Source: PALSA-600 sp963842335
GTDB lineage: Bacteria > Actinomycetota > Thermoleophilia > Gaiellales > Gaiellaceae
Length of the DNA: 64,000 bases
NCBI GenBank assembly: GCA_963842335.1
Contig: CAWJGF010000028.1
Span: 1 to 64,000, forward strand
Reading direction: 5' to 3'
The notes beneath the pieces are model-generated. The model saw nothing but the letters and a program-made list of their open reading frames with translations. It did no database searches and was not told the origin of the DNA. Made by a program: the position numbers and the translations under genes. Positions 18,312-27,055 of the stretch are shown piece after piece; within the stretch, counting starts at the first letter, position 1; every line of letters starts with the position of its first letter.

Positions 18312-18631
18312 GCCCCTGACGACAGGCCCGGTTGCCCGTTCGGGCTGTGCACGAATTGTCACTCCCCCGTAACGGTGCCTGGCACCAGACGTGGCTCGGT
18401 GCGACACGGCTGAAGACGACTCGTCCCGACCGGGTTCGATGTGGATTCAAGGCGCCCTGCCGGAGCCGGCCCCCTGCGTGTGGGCAACTCGTCACGCCTC
18501 CGTAACGGTGCCTGGCACCAGACGGGGCCGCCCCGGACCTGGCCGCGACGGACCTAGCCCGGCCGGGCCGCGCACTGGGAGGCGCCGGCTGCTGCGCGAC
18601 GGTGGCTGACAACGGTCGGCACACTGTCGGC
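18312..18631 (+). repeat. cdsA-dxr intergenic region with two copies of a REP-like palindrome
   Basis: A 320-base gap without a gene. An imperfect GCCCG/CGGGC hairpin at about 18322-18349, just after cdsA, may act as a weak terminator. A 24-base sequence is present twice in the same orientation, at 18368-18391 and 18500-18523. Each copy contains the perfect palindrome GGTGCC-T-GGCACC preceded by CCGTAAC. These look like members of a dispersed REP-type family. The last 100 bases may hold the dxr promoter; none is obvious. Confidence 0.7.
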
Positions 18632-19675
18632 ATGACGCGCGTCGCCCTCCTCGGGGCCACCGGCTCGATCGGCCGCCAGGCGATCGAGGTGATCGACGCG
18701 AATGCGAGCCTCGAGCTCGTCGCGGCTACCTCCGGCTCGACGCCGATCGACGGTCTTGCGCCGCACACGCAAGTCGGTGGCGACCCAACCGAGTTGCTCG
18801 AGCGGGCCGAGCCGGATCTCGTCCTGAACGCGACGGTCGGCTTCGCCGGCCTGCCGGGGACGATGTGGGCGCTCGAACGCGGCGTCACGCTGGCGCTCGC
18901 CAACAAGGAGAGCCTCGTTGCAGCGGGCGAGCTGGCCCTGCGCGCGCAGGAGCGGGGAGGTGGCCTGCTCATTCCCGTCGACAGCGAGCACTCCGCGCTC
19001 TTCCAGTGCGCGCAGCTCGGTCAGCCCGACAGCATCGTCCTCACGGCGAGCGGAGGCCCGTTCCGTGGCCGCACCCGCGCCGAGCTCGGCGACGTGACGG
19101 CGACCGAGGCGCTTGCGCACCCGACGTGGACGATGGGGGCGAAGATCACGATCGACTCGGCGACGCTCGCGAACAAGGGCCTCGAGGTGATCGAAGCTCA
19201 CTTCCTGTTCGGGCTCGACTATGACCAGATCGACGTGGTCGTCCACCCGACGTCGATCGTGCACGGTGTCGTGCGCTTGCGCGACGGCGCATCGATTGCG
19301 CACCTTGGGTATCCCGATATGAGGGTGCCGATCTCGTATGCCCTGACGTACCCGCACCGAGCTGCGACGCCGCTGCCGACACTCGACCTGACGGCCGCGC
19401 CGCTGGAGTTCTTCGAGCCCGACCTCGAGACATTCCGCCTTCTCGCGCTCGCCCGCGAGGCGGGCAGGCGTGGCGGCACCTTTCCGTGCGCGTTCAACGC
19501 CGCGAACGAGGTCGCCGTCGCCGCATTCCTCGAGGGTCGAATCGGCTTCCTGGATATCGCCGCGCTCGTCGAGGAGGCGCTCGAGCACGTCGACGGGGCG
19601 CCTGCATCCGATCTGGTCGAGCTGCGCGACGCCGACCGGCATGCACGCGAGCTCGTGGGGGCAGCATGGGCCTGA
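18632..19675 (+). CDS. dxr: 1-deoxy-D-xylulose 5-phosphate reductoisomerase
   Basis: NADPH-dependent conversion of DXP to MEP, the second step of the MEP isoprenoid pathway. ATG 18632 (MTRVALLGATGSIGRQAIEVI, Rossmann GATGSIG motif) is preferred; a GTG at 18602 is in frame but adds a poor extension. LALANKESLVAAGEL, PVDSEHSALFQC and TASGGPFRG are diagnostic. The metal site lies in the PVDSEHSA segment. At 347 residues it is shorter than the usual 380-400, the loss being in the first nucleotide-binding domain. It overlaps rseP by 10 bases. Confidence 0.94.
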   Translation: MTRVALLGATGSIGRQAIEVIDANASLELVAATSGSTPIDGLAPHTQVGGDPTELLERAEPDLVLNATVGFAGLPGTMWALERGVTLALANKESLVAAGELALRAQERGGGLLIPVDSEHSALFQCAQLGQPDSIVLTASGGPFRGRTRAELGDVTATEALAHPTWTMGAKITIDSATLANKGLEVIEAHFLFGLDYDQIDVVVHPTSIVHGVVRLRDGASIAHLGYPDMRVPISYALTYPHRAATPLPTLDLTAAPLEFFEPDLETFRLLALAREAGRRGGTFPCAFNAANEVAVAAFLEGRIGFLDIAALVEEALEHVDGAPASDLVELRDADRHARELVGAAWA

Positions 19676-20847
19676 TCGCAGCGATCGTCGGCCTCGCGGT
19701 GCTCGTGATGATCCACGAGGCCGGTCACTTCTTCGCCGCACGCGCAGTCGGCATGACGCCGCGCAAGTTCTACATCGGCTTCGGGCCGGCGATCGTGAAA
19801 AGGACCCGTGGCGGGGTCGAGTACGGCGTCGGCTCGATCCCACTCGGCGGCTACGTGAAGATCCCAGGCATGAACCGCCCGTCGCCGGGCGACTTCGCGC
19901 GGATGCTTCCGCCGGCCCAGGCACGGGAGCATGCCGAGGAGATCCGTGAGATCGACGCCGCGATCGAACGAGACGATTACGACGGCGCCCGCGCGAAGCT
20001 GCTCGAGCTGAAGCCCGAGCTCGGCGAAAGCCGGGTCTGGCAGGAGCTCGAAGGCGGCCTCGCGCCCGATGCGTACTGGCGCGCCGCCACCTGGCGCCGA
20101 CTGACCGCGATCGCCGCCGGCCCGGCGGTCAACCTCGTCTTCGCCGCCGCGCTCTTCACGGCGCTGTTCATTGTCGCCGCGATCCGGGAGACGAACGTGG
20201 TCGGTCGGGTGGTCTCAGGCTCCCCCGCAGCGGCCGCGCACCTCCAGGTCGGCGACCGGGTGCTGGCTGTCGCTGGGCGGCGTGTGACGCCGAAGGAGAT
20301 TCCTGCGCACATTCGCTCGACGAAGGGCAGCCCGTTCCATCTGCTCGTGGAGCGGCACAACCGGAGGGTCCTCATCGGTCCCCTGCGCGCTCGTCTCGAC
20401 CAGGGCGCCTACCGGATCGGGATCGCGATCGAATCGCGCACCGGTCCCGGTGAGTCGCCCCCGACCGCAGCACGTGATGCGCTCGCCCTGACCTGGCAGA
20501 TCACGTCCGACACCGTGCGCGGCATCGGTCATCTCGCGACGGGGCGTGACACGAATCAGGTGTCGAGCTCCGTCGGCATCGTGCGGGTCTCGGCCGCCGC
20601 GTGGCGACAGGGGTTACGTGACTTCCTGTTCGTGCTCGGCCTCGTCAGCCTCGCGCTCGGGCTCCTCAACCTGCTGCCCGTACTCCCGCTCGACGGCGGC
20701 CACATCGTCATGGCGCTGGTCGAGAAGGTTCGCGGCCGCACCTTCCGCCAGGCCGTCTACATGCGTTACACGGTCGTCGGCCTGTCGCTGTTCGCACTGC
20801 TCATGTATTTCGGCCTGCGGAACGACCTGTTCGGCGGCGGTGGCTGA
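19666..20847 (+). CDS. rseP: Site-2 protease family membrane metalloprotease RseP
   Basis: An intramembrane zinc protease that cleaves anti-sigma factors or signal-peptide remnants. 393 residues. The first membrane span carries H17-E18-A-G-H21. A PDZ domain lies at about residues 180-250 (VVSGSPAAAAHLQVGDRVLAVAGR). The LLNLLPVLPLDGGH segment near residue 340 supplies the third zinc ligand. A charged insertion of about 60 residues lies between the GGYVKI segment and the second span. The dxr-rseP-ispG order is the common one, here interrupted by two genes. Confidence 0.93.
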   Translation: MGLIAAIVGLAVLVMIHEAGHFFAARAVGMTPRKFYIGFGPAIVKRTRGGVEYGVGSIPLGGYVKIPGMNRPSPGDFARMLPPAQAREHAEEIREIDAAIERDDYDGARAKLLELKPELGESRVWQELEGGLAPDAYWRAATWRRLTAIAAGPAVNLVFAAALFTALFIVAAIRETNVVGRVVSGSPAAAAHLQVGDRVLAVAGRRVTPKEIPAHIRSTKGSPFHLLVERHNRRVLIGPLRARLDQGAYRIGIAIESRTGPGESPPTAARDALALTWQITSDTVRGIGHLATGRDTNQVSSSVGIVRVSAAAWRQGLRDFLFVLGLVSLALGLLNLLPVLPLDGGHIVMALVEKVRGRTFRQAVYMRYTVVGLSLFALLMYFGLRNDLFGGGG

Positions 20848-21628
20848 GCCGACCCCGTTTCCCGACCTGAACGCCGTGCTCGAGGACTTTCTCGCGAGCG
20901 TCCGCAAGATTCTCGACGACAATTTTCTCGGCGCCTACCTGCAAGGCTCGTTCGCGGTCGGCGACGCAGACGAGCACAGTGATGTCGATTTCATCGTCGT
21001 CATGAACGGCGAGGTGAGCACGGTGCAGCAGGCAGAGCTTCAGCTCATGCACGGCCGCCTGTTCGCGCTCGAGACGCCCTGGGCGCAGCACCTCGAGGGC
21101 TCATACATCTCGAGCGCGAGCCTTCGCCGTTGCGACTCAGAGCGACGCACATTTCTCTATCTCGACAACGGCAGCAGCGAGCTCACCCTCGACAACCACT
21201 GCAACACGCACGTCGTGCGGTGGTCGCTACGGGAGCATGGCGTGACGCTCGCCGGTCCGGACCCGGAGAGCCTCGTCGATCCCGTGCCGGCGCATGCAAT
21301 GCACGCCGAGCTCGTCGCGGCTGTGCATGACTACGCCGCGTGGGCGCCCGCGCCGACGAGGGCCGGCGGCATGAGCGAATGGAAGCAGACGTTTCTCGTC
21401 CTTACCTTCTGCCGGATGCTGCACTCCCTCGCGAGCGGGCGCGTCGTCTCGAAGCGCGCGTCCGGCGAGTGGGCGCTCGAAACGCTCGAGCCACGGTGGC
21501 GCGACCTGATCCAACACGCTCTCGACGATCGCGCCGATCCTTGGGCCCGGGTCAGTAGGTCGGCCGGGCCACGGCTTGTCGGGCAAACGCTCGCGTTTGC
21601 CGACTACGCCGTTCGCGAAGCGGCTTAA
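20840..21628 (+). CDS. AadA-like nucleotidyltransferase domain protein
   Basis: 262 residues from GTG 20840, overlapping the rseP stop. FLGAYLQGSFAVGDADEHSD followed by VDFIVVM is the GS-x(n)-DxD pattern of minimal nucleotidyltransferases. The C-terminal helical part (ALETLEPRWRDLIQHALDDR and similar) matches the DUF4111-type domain of aminoglycoside adenylyltransferases such as AadA/ANT(9). Related proteins without resistance activity are common in actinobacterial chromosomes, so the substrate is left open. It converges on the DUF2277 gene with a 4-base overlap. Confidence 0.8.
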   Translation: MAEPTPFPDLNAVLEDFLASVRKILDDNFLGAYLQGSFAVGDADEHSDVDFIVVMNGEVSTVQQAELQLMHGRLFALETPWAQHLEGSYISSASLRRCDSERRTFLYLDNGSSELTLDNHCNTHVVRWSLREHGVTLAGPDPESLVDPVPAHAMHAELVAAVHDYAAWAPAPTRAGGMSEWKQTFLVLTFCRMLHSLASGRVVSKRASGEWALETLEPRWRDLIQHALDDRADPWARVSRSAGPRLVGQTLAFADYAVREAA

Positions 21629-21903
21629 GCGACAGCGCGGCCGAAGCGCTCGGCCGAGCGAGCTTTGCGCTTGGCAGCCTCGGCCTCACGGTCGCGCGGC
21701 GGCGCCTGCGTGACGAGCTCGGAGAGGAGCTGCTCGGTCGCGGCGGTGACTGCCTCGATCGCTTGCTCGAACGCCGCCTCGTTCGCCCTGGACGGCTTCT
21801 GCATGCCGCTGACCTTGCGGACGTACTGCAGGGAAGCAGCTTGGATCTCGTCCTCGCTCGTCGGCGGCTCGAAGTTGTAGAGGATGCGGATGTTCCGGCA
21901 CAT
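21625..21903 (-). CDS. DUF2277 family protein
   Basis: A 92-residue protein beginning MCRNIRILYNFEPPTSEDEI, the characteristic start of DUF2277, followed by AASLQYVRKVSGMQKPSRANE. A basic C-terminal tail ends SAERFGRAVA. Function unknown. It lies between two plus-strand genes and is divergent from ispG with a 48-base gap. Confidence 0.9.
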   Translation of the reverse strand: MCRNIRILYNFEPPTSEDEIQAASLQYVRKVSGMQKPSRANEAAFEQAIEAVTAATEQLLSELVTQAPPRDREAEAAKRKARSAERFGRAVA

Positions 21904-21951
21904 GCCGCGATTCTAACCGAGCTCGCTACCCCGGCTCGCTACGCTTGCCTC

Positions 21952-23085
21952 GTGGCCAGCGAGCGTTCAGTCAGCGTCGGCGGCGTCAAGATCGGCGGCG
22001 GCGCGCCGGTCGTGATCCAGTCGATGACGCTCACGAAGACGCACGACGTCGAGGCGACGACCGCGCAAATCGCCGCGCTTGCGAGCGCGGGCTGCGAGAT
22101 CGTGCGGGTGGCGGTGCCGAAGAGCGAGGACGCGGATGCTCTGCCGCTGATCGTGCGCTTCTCGCCGATCCCTGTGATCGCCGACATCCACTTCAACGCG
22201 AGTCTCGCGCTCCGTGCCATCGATGCCGGCGTCGCGGCCGTGCGCATCAACCCCGGCAACATCGGCGGCGACGACAAGGTCGAGGACGTCGTCCGGGCCG
22301 CGAAAGCCAAGGGGATCGCGATGCGCATCGGCGCGAACTCCGGCTCGCTCCCGAAGCACCTCGCCGAGCTCGCGCAGCAGGATCAGGCCGAGGCGCTCGT
22401 CGAGGCTGCACTGGAAGAGGTGAGGCTGCTCGAGCGCCTCGACTATCGCGACTTCAAGATCTCTGTGAAGTCGAGCCACGTACCGACGATGATCCGTGCC
22501 TACCGGCTCCTCGCCTCGAAGGTCCCGTATCCGCTTCACCTCGGCGTCACCGAGGCGGGCACGCCGTTTGCCGGCTCGATCAAGAGCGCCGTCGGCATGG
22601 GTGCGCTGCTGGCCGACTCGATCGGCGACACGATCCGCGTCTCGCTCACCGCCGACCCCGTCGAAGAGGTGAAGACCGCCTGGGAAATCCTGAAGGCGCT
22701 TGGGTTGCGCGAGCGCGGGCCGGTAATGATCGCCTGCCCGAGCTGCGGCCGCGACAACGTCGGCGTCCAGCAGCTCGCGGAGCGCGTCGAGGAGCGTCTG
22801 CGCACGTACCCGCAGGCATTCGAGGTGGCCGTGCTCGGTTGCGCGGTCAACGGGCCGGGGGAGGCGGGCGACGCCGACTTCGGCATCGCCGGCGGGCGCG
22901 ACGTCGGCTTCGTCTACGCCCACGGCCGAGTGCTGAAAAAGGTCTCGAGCGAGATCCTCGTCGACGAGCTCTTCCACGAGATCGACAGGTGGATCGAGGA
23001 CGGGATGCTGCGGCCGAAGCGCCTGAAAATGGCGAAACCCGCCGCGCTCGCCATGGCTGAGGCCTCCGCGATCCCGCTCGGTTAG
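21952..23085 (+). CDS. ispG: 4-hydroxy-3-methylbut-2-en-1-yl diphosphate synthase (GcpE)
   Basis: An iron-sulfur enzyme of the MEP pathway converting MEcPP to HMBPP. 377 residues from GTG 21952. GAPVVIQSMTLTKTHDVEAT is the N-terminal TIM-barrel signature. The [4Fe-4S] ligands are visible in MIACPSCGRDNVGVQ (two Cys) and VLGCAVNGPGEAGDAD (third Cys). The conserved Glu lies in the latter. With dxr it forms part of the isoprenoid supply for uppS. Confidence 0.95.
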   Translation: MASERSVSVGGVKIGGGAPVVIQSMTLTKTHDVEATTAQIAALASAGCEIVRVAVPKSEDADALPLIVRFSPIPVIADIHFNASLALRAIDAGVAAVRINPGNIGGDDKVEDVVRAAKAKGIAMRIGANSGSLPKHLAELAQQDQAEALVEAALEEVRLLERLDYRDFKISVKSSHVPTMIRAYRLLASKVPYPLHLGVTEAGTPFAGSIKSAVGMGALLADSIGDTIRVSLTADPVEEVKTAWEILKALGLRERGPVMIACPSCGRDNVGVQQLAERVEERLRTYPQAFEVAVLGCAVNGPGEAGDADFGIAGGRDVGFVYAHGRVLKKVSSEILVDELFHEIDRWIEDGMLRPKRLKMAKPAALAMAEASAIPLG

Positions 23086-23133
23086 CGAGGCGCCACGCCC
23101 ACGGCGAGTGGTCGGTAGCCTGAGAAGGCAACG

Positions 23134-24795
23134 ATGATCGTCCGCGCCTCCCAACTCTTCATCCCGACCCTGCGTGACGCGCCCGGCGATGCCGAGGCCG
23201 TGAACCACAAGCTCCTCGTCCGGGGCGGGTTCGTCCGTCAGGTCAGCGGCGGCATCTGGACGTTCCTGCCGCTCGGCTGGAAGGTGCATCGGAAGATCGA
23301 GCAGATCATCCGGGAGGAGATGGACGCGATCGGCTGCCAGGAGATGCTGATGCCGGTGCTCACACCGCTCGAGCTGTGGCAGGCGACCGGTCGCGACTTC
23401 ATCCCGGAGCTGTTTCGGCTGAAAGATCGCAAGGGCGCCGACTACGTGCTGCCGCTGACGCACGAGGAGACGGTCACCTTCCATGCGCGGGAGCTCCAGA
23501 GCTATCGCCAGCTGCCGCAGATGCTCTACCACTTCGCGATCAAGGAACGCGACGAGCCGCGGCCTCGCGCCGGCCTGATCCGGCTCCGGGAGTTCATCAT
23601 GAAGGACGCCTACTCGTTCGATCGCGACGAAGCCGGGCTGGCGAAGAACTTCGAATTGCAGCGAGGCGCTTACCGCCGGATCTTCGAGCGTCTCGGGCTT
23701 CGCGTGCACGGCGTCGAGGCCGAGTCGGGAATGATGGGCGGCAGCGGGTCATTCGACTTTCTCGCGCCCGCCGGGGCCGGCGAGAACACGCTTGTCACCT
23801 GCGAGAACGGCGACTTCGCAGCTGACCTCGAGGTCGCGCGCGGCATCCCTCGCGCGCCCGAGTTCCCCGAGACGCTCGGGGTGCCGACCGAGGTCGAGAC
23901 CCCCGACGTGAAGACCTGCGAGTCGCTCGCGTCGTTTCTCGGGATCGACGTCGCCGCAACCTCGAAGGCGATGCCGATGACGGCCACCGACGGGACGGTT
24001 GTCCTCGCGCTCGTACGCGGCGACGATCGCATCGAGCCGGCGAAGCTCGACGCGGCGCTCGGCCGCCCGGCTCGCCCGTCGACCGATGACGAGATCCTCG
24101 CTGCGTTCGGCGCAGCGGGCGGATCGCTCGGCCCGGTCGGCTTCGAAGGTGAGGTCGTGGCCGACGAGTCTCTGCGCGAGGGCCAGTTCGTCGCGGGAGC
24201 GAATCGCGACGGCTGGCATCTGCGTGGGGTCGAGGCGGGTCGCGATTTCCAGGCCCGCTTCGCTGACCTCCGCCAGGCGACGGAAGCAGACGTCTGCCCG
24301 AATTGTGGCGGGCGCCTGTCGTTTGAGACGGCGATCGAGGTCGGTCACATCTTCAAGCTCGAGACGCGGTACTCGGAGCCGCTCGGCGCGACCTTCCTCG
24401 ACGAGCAGGGTCAGGAGCGCCCGCTCGTGATGGGCAGCTACGGGATCGGTCCGGCGCGGGTGATGGCGTCGCTCGTCGAGCAGAACCACGACGAGCAGGG
24501 GATCATCTGGCCCGCCTCGGTGGCGCCGTACGACGTGCATGTCGTTCAGCTGCTTGGCGCCGAGGAGATCGGCCAGGCCGCCGCGGAGGCATTCTCTGCG
24601 GCCGGCAAGGATGTGCTGCTCGACGACCGTGACCTCAGGCCGGGTGAGAAGTTCGCCGATGCCGACCTGATCGGCATCCCGATCCGCGTGACAGCAGGGA
24701 AAAAGAGCCTCGATGACGGCGCCGTCGACGTGCGAAGGCGCGAAACCGGCGAGGAGCAGCGTGTGAAGGTCGCCGACCTGGGCAAGGAGGACTGA
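23134..24795 (+). CDS. proS: Prolyl-tRNA synthetase
   Basis: A class II aminoacyl-tRNA synthetase of the bacterial type. 553 residues. N-terminal catalytic motifs are GGFVRQVSGGIWTFLPLGWK, LTHEETVTFHARELQSYRQL (TxE loop) and RAGLIRLREFIMKDAYSFDR (motif 2). A YbaK-like editing insertion occupies about residues 235-380 (ATSKAMPMTATDGTVVLALVRGDDRIE). The anticodon-binding domain follows GSYGIGPARVMASLVEQNHD. It lies 500 bases from a tRNA-Pro gene on the opposite strand and directly abuts the following XRE gene. Confidence 0.96.
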   Translation: MIVRASQLFIPTLRDAPGDAEAVNHKLLVRGGFVRQVSGGIWTFLPLGWKVHRKIEQIIREEMDAIGCQEMLMPVLTPLELWQATGRDFIPELFRLKDRKGADYVLPLTHEETVTFHARELQSYRQLPQMLYHFAIKERDEPRPRAGLIRLREFIMKDAYSFDRDEAGLAKNFELQRGAYRRIFERLGLRVHGVEAESGMMGGSGSFDFLAPAGAGENTLVTCENGDFAADLEVARGIPRAPEFPETLGVPTEVETPDVKTCESLASFLGIDVAATSKAMPMTATDGTVVLALVRGDDRIEPAKLDAALGRPARPSTDDEILAAFGAAGGSLGPVGFEGEVVADESLREGQFVAGANRDGWHLRGVEAGRDFQARFADLRQATEADVCPNCGGRLSFETAIEVGHIFKLETRYSEPLGATFLDEQGQERPLVMGSYGIGPARVMASLVEQNHDEQGIIWPASVAPYDVHVVQLLGAEEIGQAAAEAFSAAGKDVLLDDRDLRPGEKFADADLIGIPIRVTAGKKSLDDGAVDVRRRETGEEQRVKVADLGKED

Positions 24796-25095
24796 GTGGC
24801 AAAAAGACGCCGGTATGCATCCGACTCGTTCGGCCCGGCGGTTGAGCGGCTGATGAACGAAACGGGCGTCACCTATCGGGCACTGGCTGCGAAGACCAGC
24901 TTGTCCGCCGGGTACCTGAACCATCTCGTGCACGGGAACCGCCCCGTGCCGTCGAACGACGTGGTGGAGACCCTGGCCAAGGCCCTCGACGTCGAGCCCG
25001 AGTACTTCCGGGAATACCGCCTGCGGGTGATCACCGAGAAGCTCGAGGCGATGCCCGACCTCGTCGACAGGCTTTACAAGCGCCTTTCAGGTTGA
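24796..25095 (+). CDS. XRE family helix-turn-helix regulator
   Basis: A 99-residue protein from GTG 24796, directly after the proS stop. The HTH lies at about residues 24-65 (GVTYRALAAKTSLSAGYLNH followed by LVHGNRPVPSNDVVETLAKAL). The C-terminus, DVEPEYFREYRLRVITEKLE, resembles small XRE proteins without a separate sensing domain. It is cotranscribed with proS by position. Target unknown. Confidence 0.82.
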   Translation: MAKRRRYASDSFGPAVERLMNETGVTYRALAAKTSLSAGYLNHLVHGNRPVPSNDVVETLAKALDVEPEYFREYRLRVITEKLEAMPDLVDRLYKRLSG

Positions 25096-25220
25096 ACCTA
25101 ACCCGTCCGTGGCTTGGGAGTCTCAGTGGATGGCCGGTGGGGTCCCGGCAAGCGACCACTGGGGGGTTAGGGGCCCCACCGTGCCTACCGAAGCTTGCCA
25201 AGAACCGCTGAAAACGCAGA

Positions 25221-25242
25221 CAGGCCCTCCGATGAGGGCCTG
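25221..25242 (-). terminator. Rho-independent terminator of the tRNA-Pro gene
   Basis: A perfect nine-pair stem CAGGCCCTC/GAGGGCCTG with a four-base loop. It starts 18 bases past the tRNA 3' end on the minus strand and is followed there by TCTGCGTTTTC, a short T-run. It may also help end the proS-XRE transcript on the other strand. Confidence 0.7.
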
Positions 25243-25259
25243 CGCGCACTGAAAATCAG

Positions 25260-25335
25260 TCGGGGTGGAGAGATTCGAACTCTCGATCTCCCGGCCCCCA
25301 GCCGGGCGCTCTAGACCAGACTAAGCCACACCCCG
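25260..25335 (-). tRNA. tRNA-Pro (anticodon GGG)
   Basis: Read on the minus strand the 76 bases fold as a cloverleaf. The acceptor stem is CGGGGTG/CACCCCG, with discriminator base A. The D arm contains GCTTAGTCTGGTCTAGAGC. The anticodon stem CCCGG/CCGGG has loop CTGGGGG, giving anticodon GGG. The T arm is GAGAG-TTCGAAT-CTCTC. The 3' CCA is not encoded (the following bases are CTG), so the cca enzyme would be needed. The proline anticodon fits the neighbouring prolyl-tRNA synthetase gene. Confidence 0.95.
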
Positions 25336-25429
25336 AACGCGGGGAGTGTAGCCGCGGCGCTCCCGCGGTCTTCCTCGGCGGACGGATGCCCGGGTGGGTC
25401 GGCACCCGGCACGGCACTACAGTACGGCC

Positions 25430-25798
25430 GTGGAGCATGAGTTTGTCGCCCTCGGTCACGCCGGCAGCGAGGCCTACGCGGGCCTCGAGACGTTTCCGAA
25501 CCCCGGCGTCGAGCGAGTCGAGCTCGTCAGCGACGAATTGACCGCCGTCTGCCCGATCACGGGCCAGCCGGACTTCTACGTGGCGACGATCGAGTATCGC
25601 CCGGTGGGTCTCTGCCTCGAGTCGAAATCGTTGAAGCTCTACCTTGCGCACTTCCATGACCAGGGTGTGTTCTGCGAAGCGCTCTCGGTGCAGATCCGTA
25701 ACGAGGTCGCCGCCGCGCTCGAGCTCCCAGCGCAGGCCGTGCACGTGAGCCTGCGGCAAAAGGCGCGCGGCGGCATCACGATCACCGCGTCTGTCTGA
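25430..25798 (+). CDS. queF: NADPH-dependent preQ0 reductase QueF
   Basis: Reduces 7-cyano-7-deazaguanine (preQ0) to preQ1 in queuosine biosynthesis. 122 residues, the short type-I form. TAVCPITGQPDFY contains the nucleophilic Cys and the catalytic Asp. GLCLESKSLKLYLAHF is the QueF NADPH-binding motif. The start is GTG 25430. No other queuosine gene is visible nearby, and no preQ1 riboswitch was recognisable in the 95 bases between the tRNA gene and this start. Confidence 0.93.
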   Translation: MEHEFVALGHAGSEAYAGLETFPNPGVERVELVSDELTAVCPITGQPDFYVATIEYRPVGLCLESKSLKLYLAHFHDQGVFCEALSVQIRNEVAAALELPAQAVHVSLRQKARGGITITASV

Positions 25799-25808
25799 GC
25801 GACCCGCC

Positions 25809-26606
25809 TCAGCCGCGTGCTGGGCGAGCCGTGACGAGGCTGACCAGTGAGCCAAGGGCGAGCGCGACGGTCGGGACGAGCAGGAGCAAGACGAGGGCGC
25901 TGCCGAGGTCGCCGCTGACGGCGTAGGTGGCCAGGTCGTGTGCGCCGCTTGCGTGAAAGTCGCGGACGAGCCCGGCGTCATAGGGCCGTCCGTCCCGCCG
26001 GTACGTGGCGCTCACGTACACGACGAATACGACGAGCCCGCCGACGATGCCACTCCAGAGGGCCGCGTGCGTCCCTGCCTTCGCATCACGTGCCGCCCGT
26101 CCTGCGAGGGCGGCAACGCACGCAGGACCGAGCAGAGCGACGACGAGAGGGAGCGCGACCCAGGTCTTCAGGAGAGCGGTCGGCGACAGGACAATGAACC
26201 ACGCCGCGCCGATCGCGAGGCCACCGCCGAGGCCGTACCGGCGGGCAAGATCTTCATGGGGCTGAGTGCTCACCGACAGAGCGAGCGTGACCGCTCCGTA
26301 AACGGCCAGGACCGCGACGAACGCAGCGAGGGAGGGCCATAGGCCGGAGGCGGACCAAAGGTTCGGGTACTGCACAAGCCCGTAGGCCATGAGCGCGAGG
26401 GCGGCGGCGATCCCACCGAACGCCACGGTGCGGATGGGAGTCGTCCCCGGCGCCGGCCGTCGGATGGCGGTACCCGCTTGAATCGAGATCGCCGCTCGGG
26501 TACAGCCGAGGCTGAAGCGCCAACGCTCCCGCGAGCCATGCACATGCTCGAGCTCGCTGCACATCGCGCGTCCCCAGTCATCGTCACCGCCCGGCAGGCC
26601 GCGCAC
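25809..26606 (-). CDS. Hypothetical membrane protein downstream of a PadR regulator
   Basis: About 265 residues with six to seven hydrophobic spans after a hydrophilic start (VRGLPGGDDDWGRAMCSELEHVHGSRERWRFSLGC). This start resembles actinobacterial proteins of unknown function encoded after PadR-type genes. The frame stays open upstream and encodes a further hydrophobic segment (ALFAFAVLLLVATRAFPAVV) up to the padR stop, but without a clear start codon, so the true N-terminus may lie about 40 codons earlier or a base may be missing. It probably forms an operon with the PadR gene. Confidence 0.65.
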   Translation of the reverse strand: MRGLPGGDDDWGRAMCSELEHVHGSRERWRFSLGCTRAAISIQAGTAIRRPAPGTTPIRTVAFGGIAAALALMAYGLVQYPNLWSASGLWPSLAAFVAVLAVYGAVTLALSVSTQPHEDLARRYGLGGGLAIGAAWFIVLSPTALLKTWVALPLVVALLGPACVAALAGRAARDAKAGTHAALWSGIVGGLVVFVVYVSATYRRDGRPYDAGLVRDFHASGAHDLATYAVSGDLGSALVLLLLVPTVALALGSLVSLVTARPARG

Positions 26607-26731
26607 GGCGAGCCACAGGAGCGCAGCAGGGCGATCGCCGTCGAACTCCGAGAGAGCCCGACGCAGTCGGACGACGGCCGGGAACGCCCGCGTTGCGACG
26701 AGCAGGAGAACGGCAAAAGCAAACAGCGCTC

Positions 26732-27049
26732 CTATGACGCACTCCGAAGCTCGCGGGGTTGCCGCTTCGAGACGGTGGTGCGAGCCGGCGCATTCTCCGC
26801 GGCATACTCGAGGCCGCTCGCGGTGAGCCGGTAGAGATGGCGGGGGGGACGGCCGGCCGGCAACTCCGTCTCCCAGCGGGACTCCAGGATCTCCCGGTCC
26901 GAGAGCCGCACCAGGATCGGATAGAGCGATCCGGACTTCAGCCCGGTCTCGAGGGCGAGCTCATACCCGTACCGCCACTCCGCAGGCTGCGCCGAGAGGG
27001 AGGACAGGACCTTGGCGGTCTGGGACGAGGGGCGGCGTTGGCGTGTCAC
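26732..27049 (-). CDS. PadR family transcriptional regulator
   Basis: 105 residues. The winged helix is visible: SQTAKVLSSLSAQPAEWRYGYELALETGLKSGSLYPILVRL, with the typical SGSLYPIL recognition helix, then GRPPRHLYRLTASGLEYA as the wing. PadR proteins usually repress a neighbouring transporter or membrane gene and often themselves. The inverted repeat just upstream is a likely operator. It is divergent from the GH99-like gene. Confidence 0.88.
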   Translation of the reverse strand: MTRQRRPSSQTAKVLSSLSAQPAEWRYGYELALETGLKSGSLYPILVRLSDREILESRWETELPAGRPPRHLYRLTASGLEYAAENAPARTTVSKRQPRELRSAS

Positions 27050-27055
27050 AGATGG

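Noticed and set aside
20840..21628. Calling this gene an antibiotic resistance determinant
   Set aside because: Only the general fold and motifs are visible. Position in a housekeeping operon, with no mobile element nearby, does not support acquired resistance.
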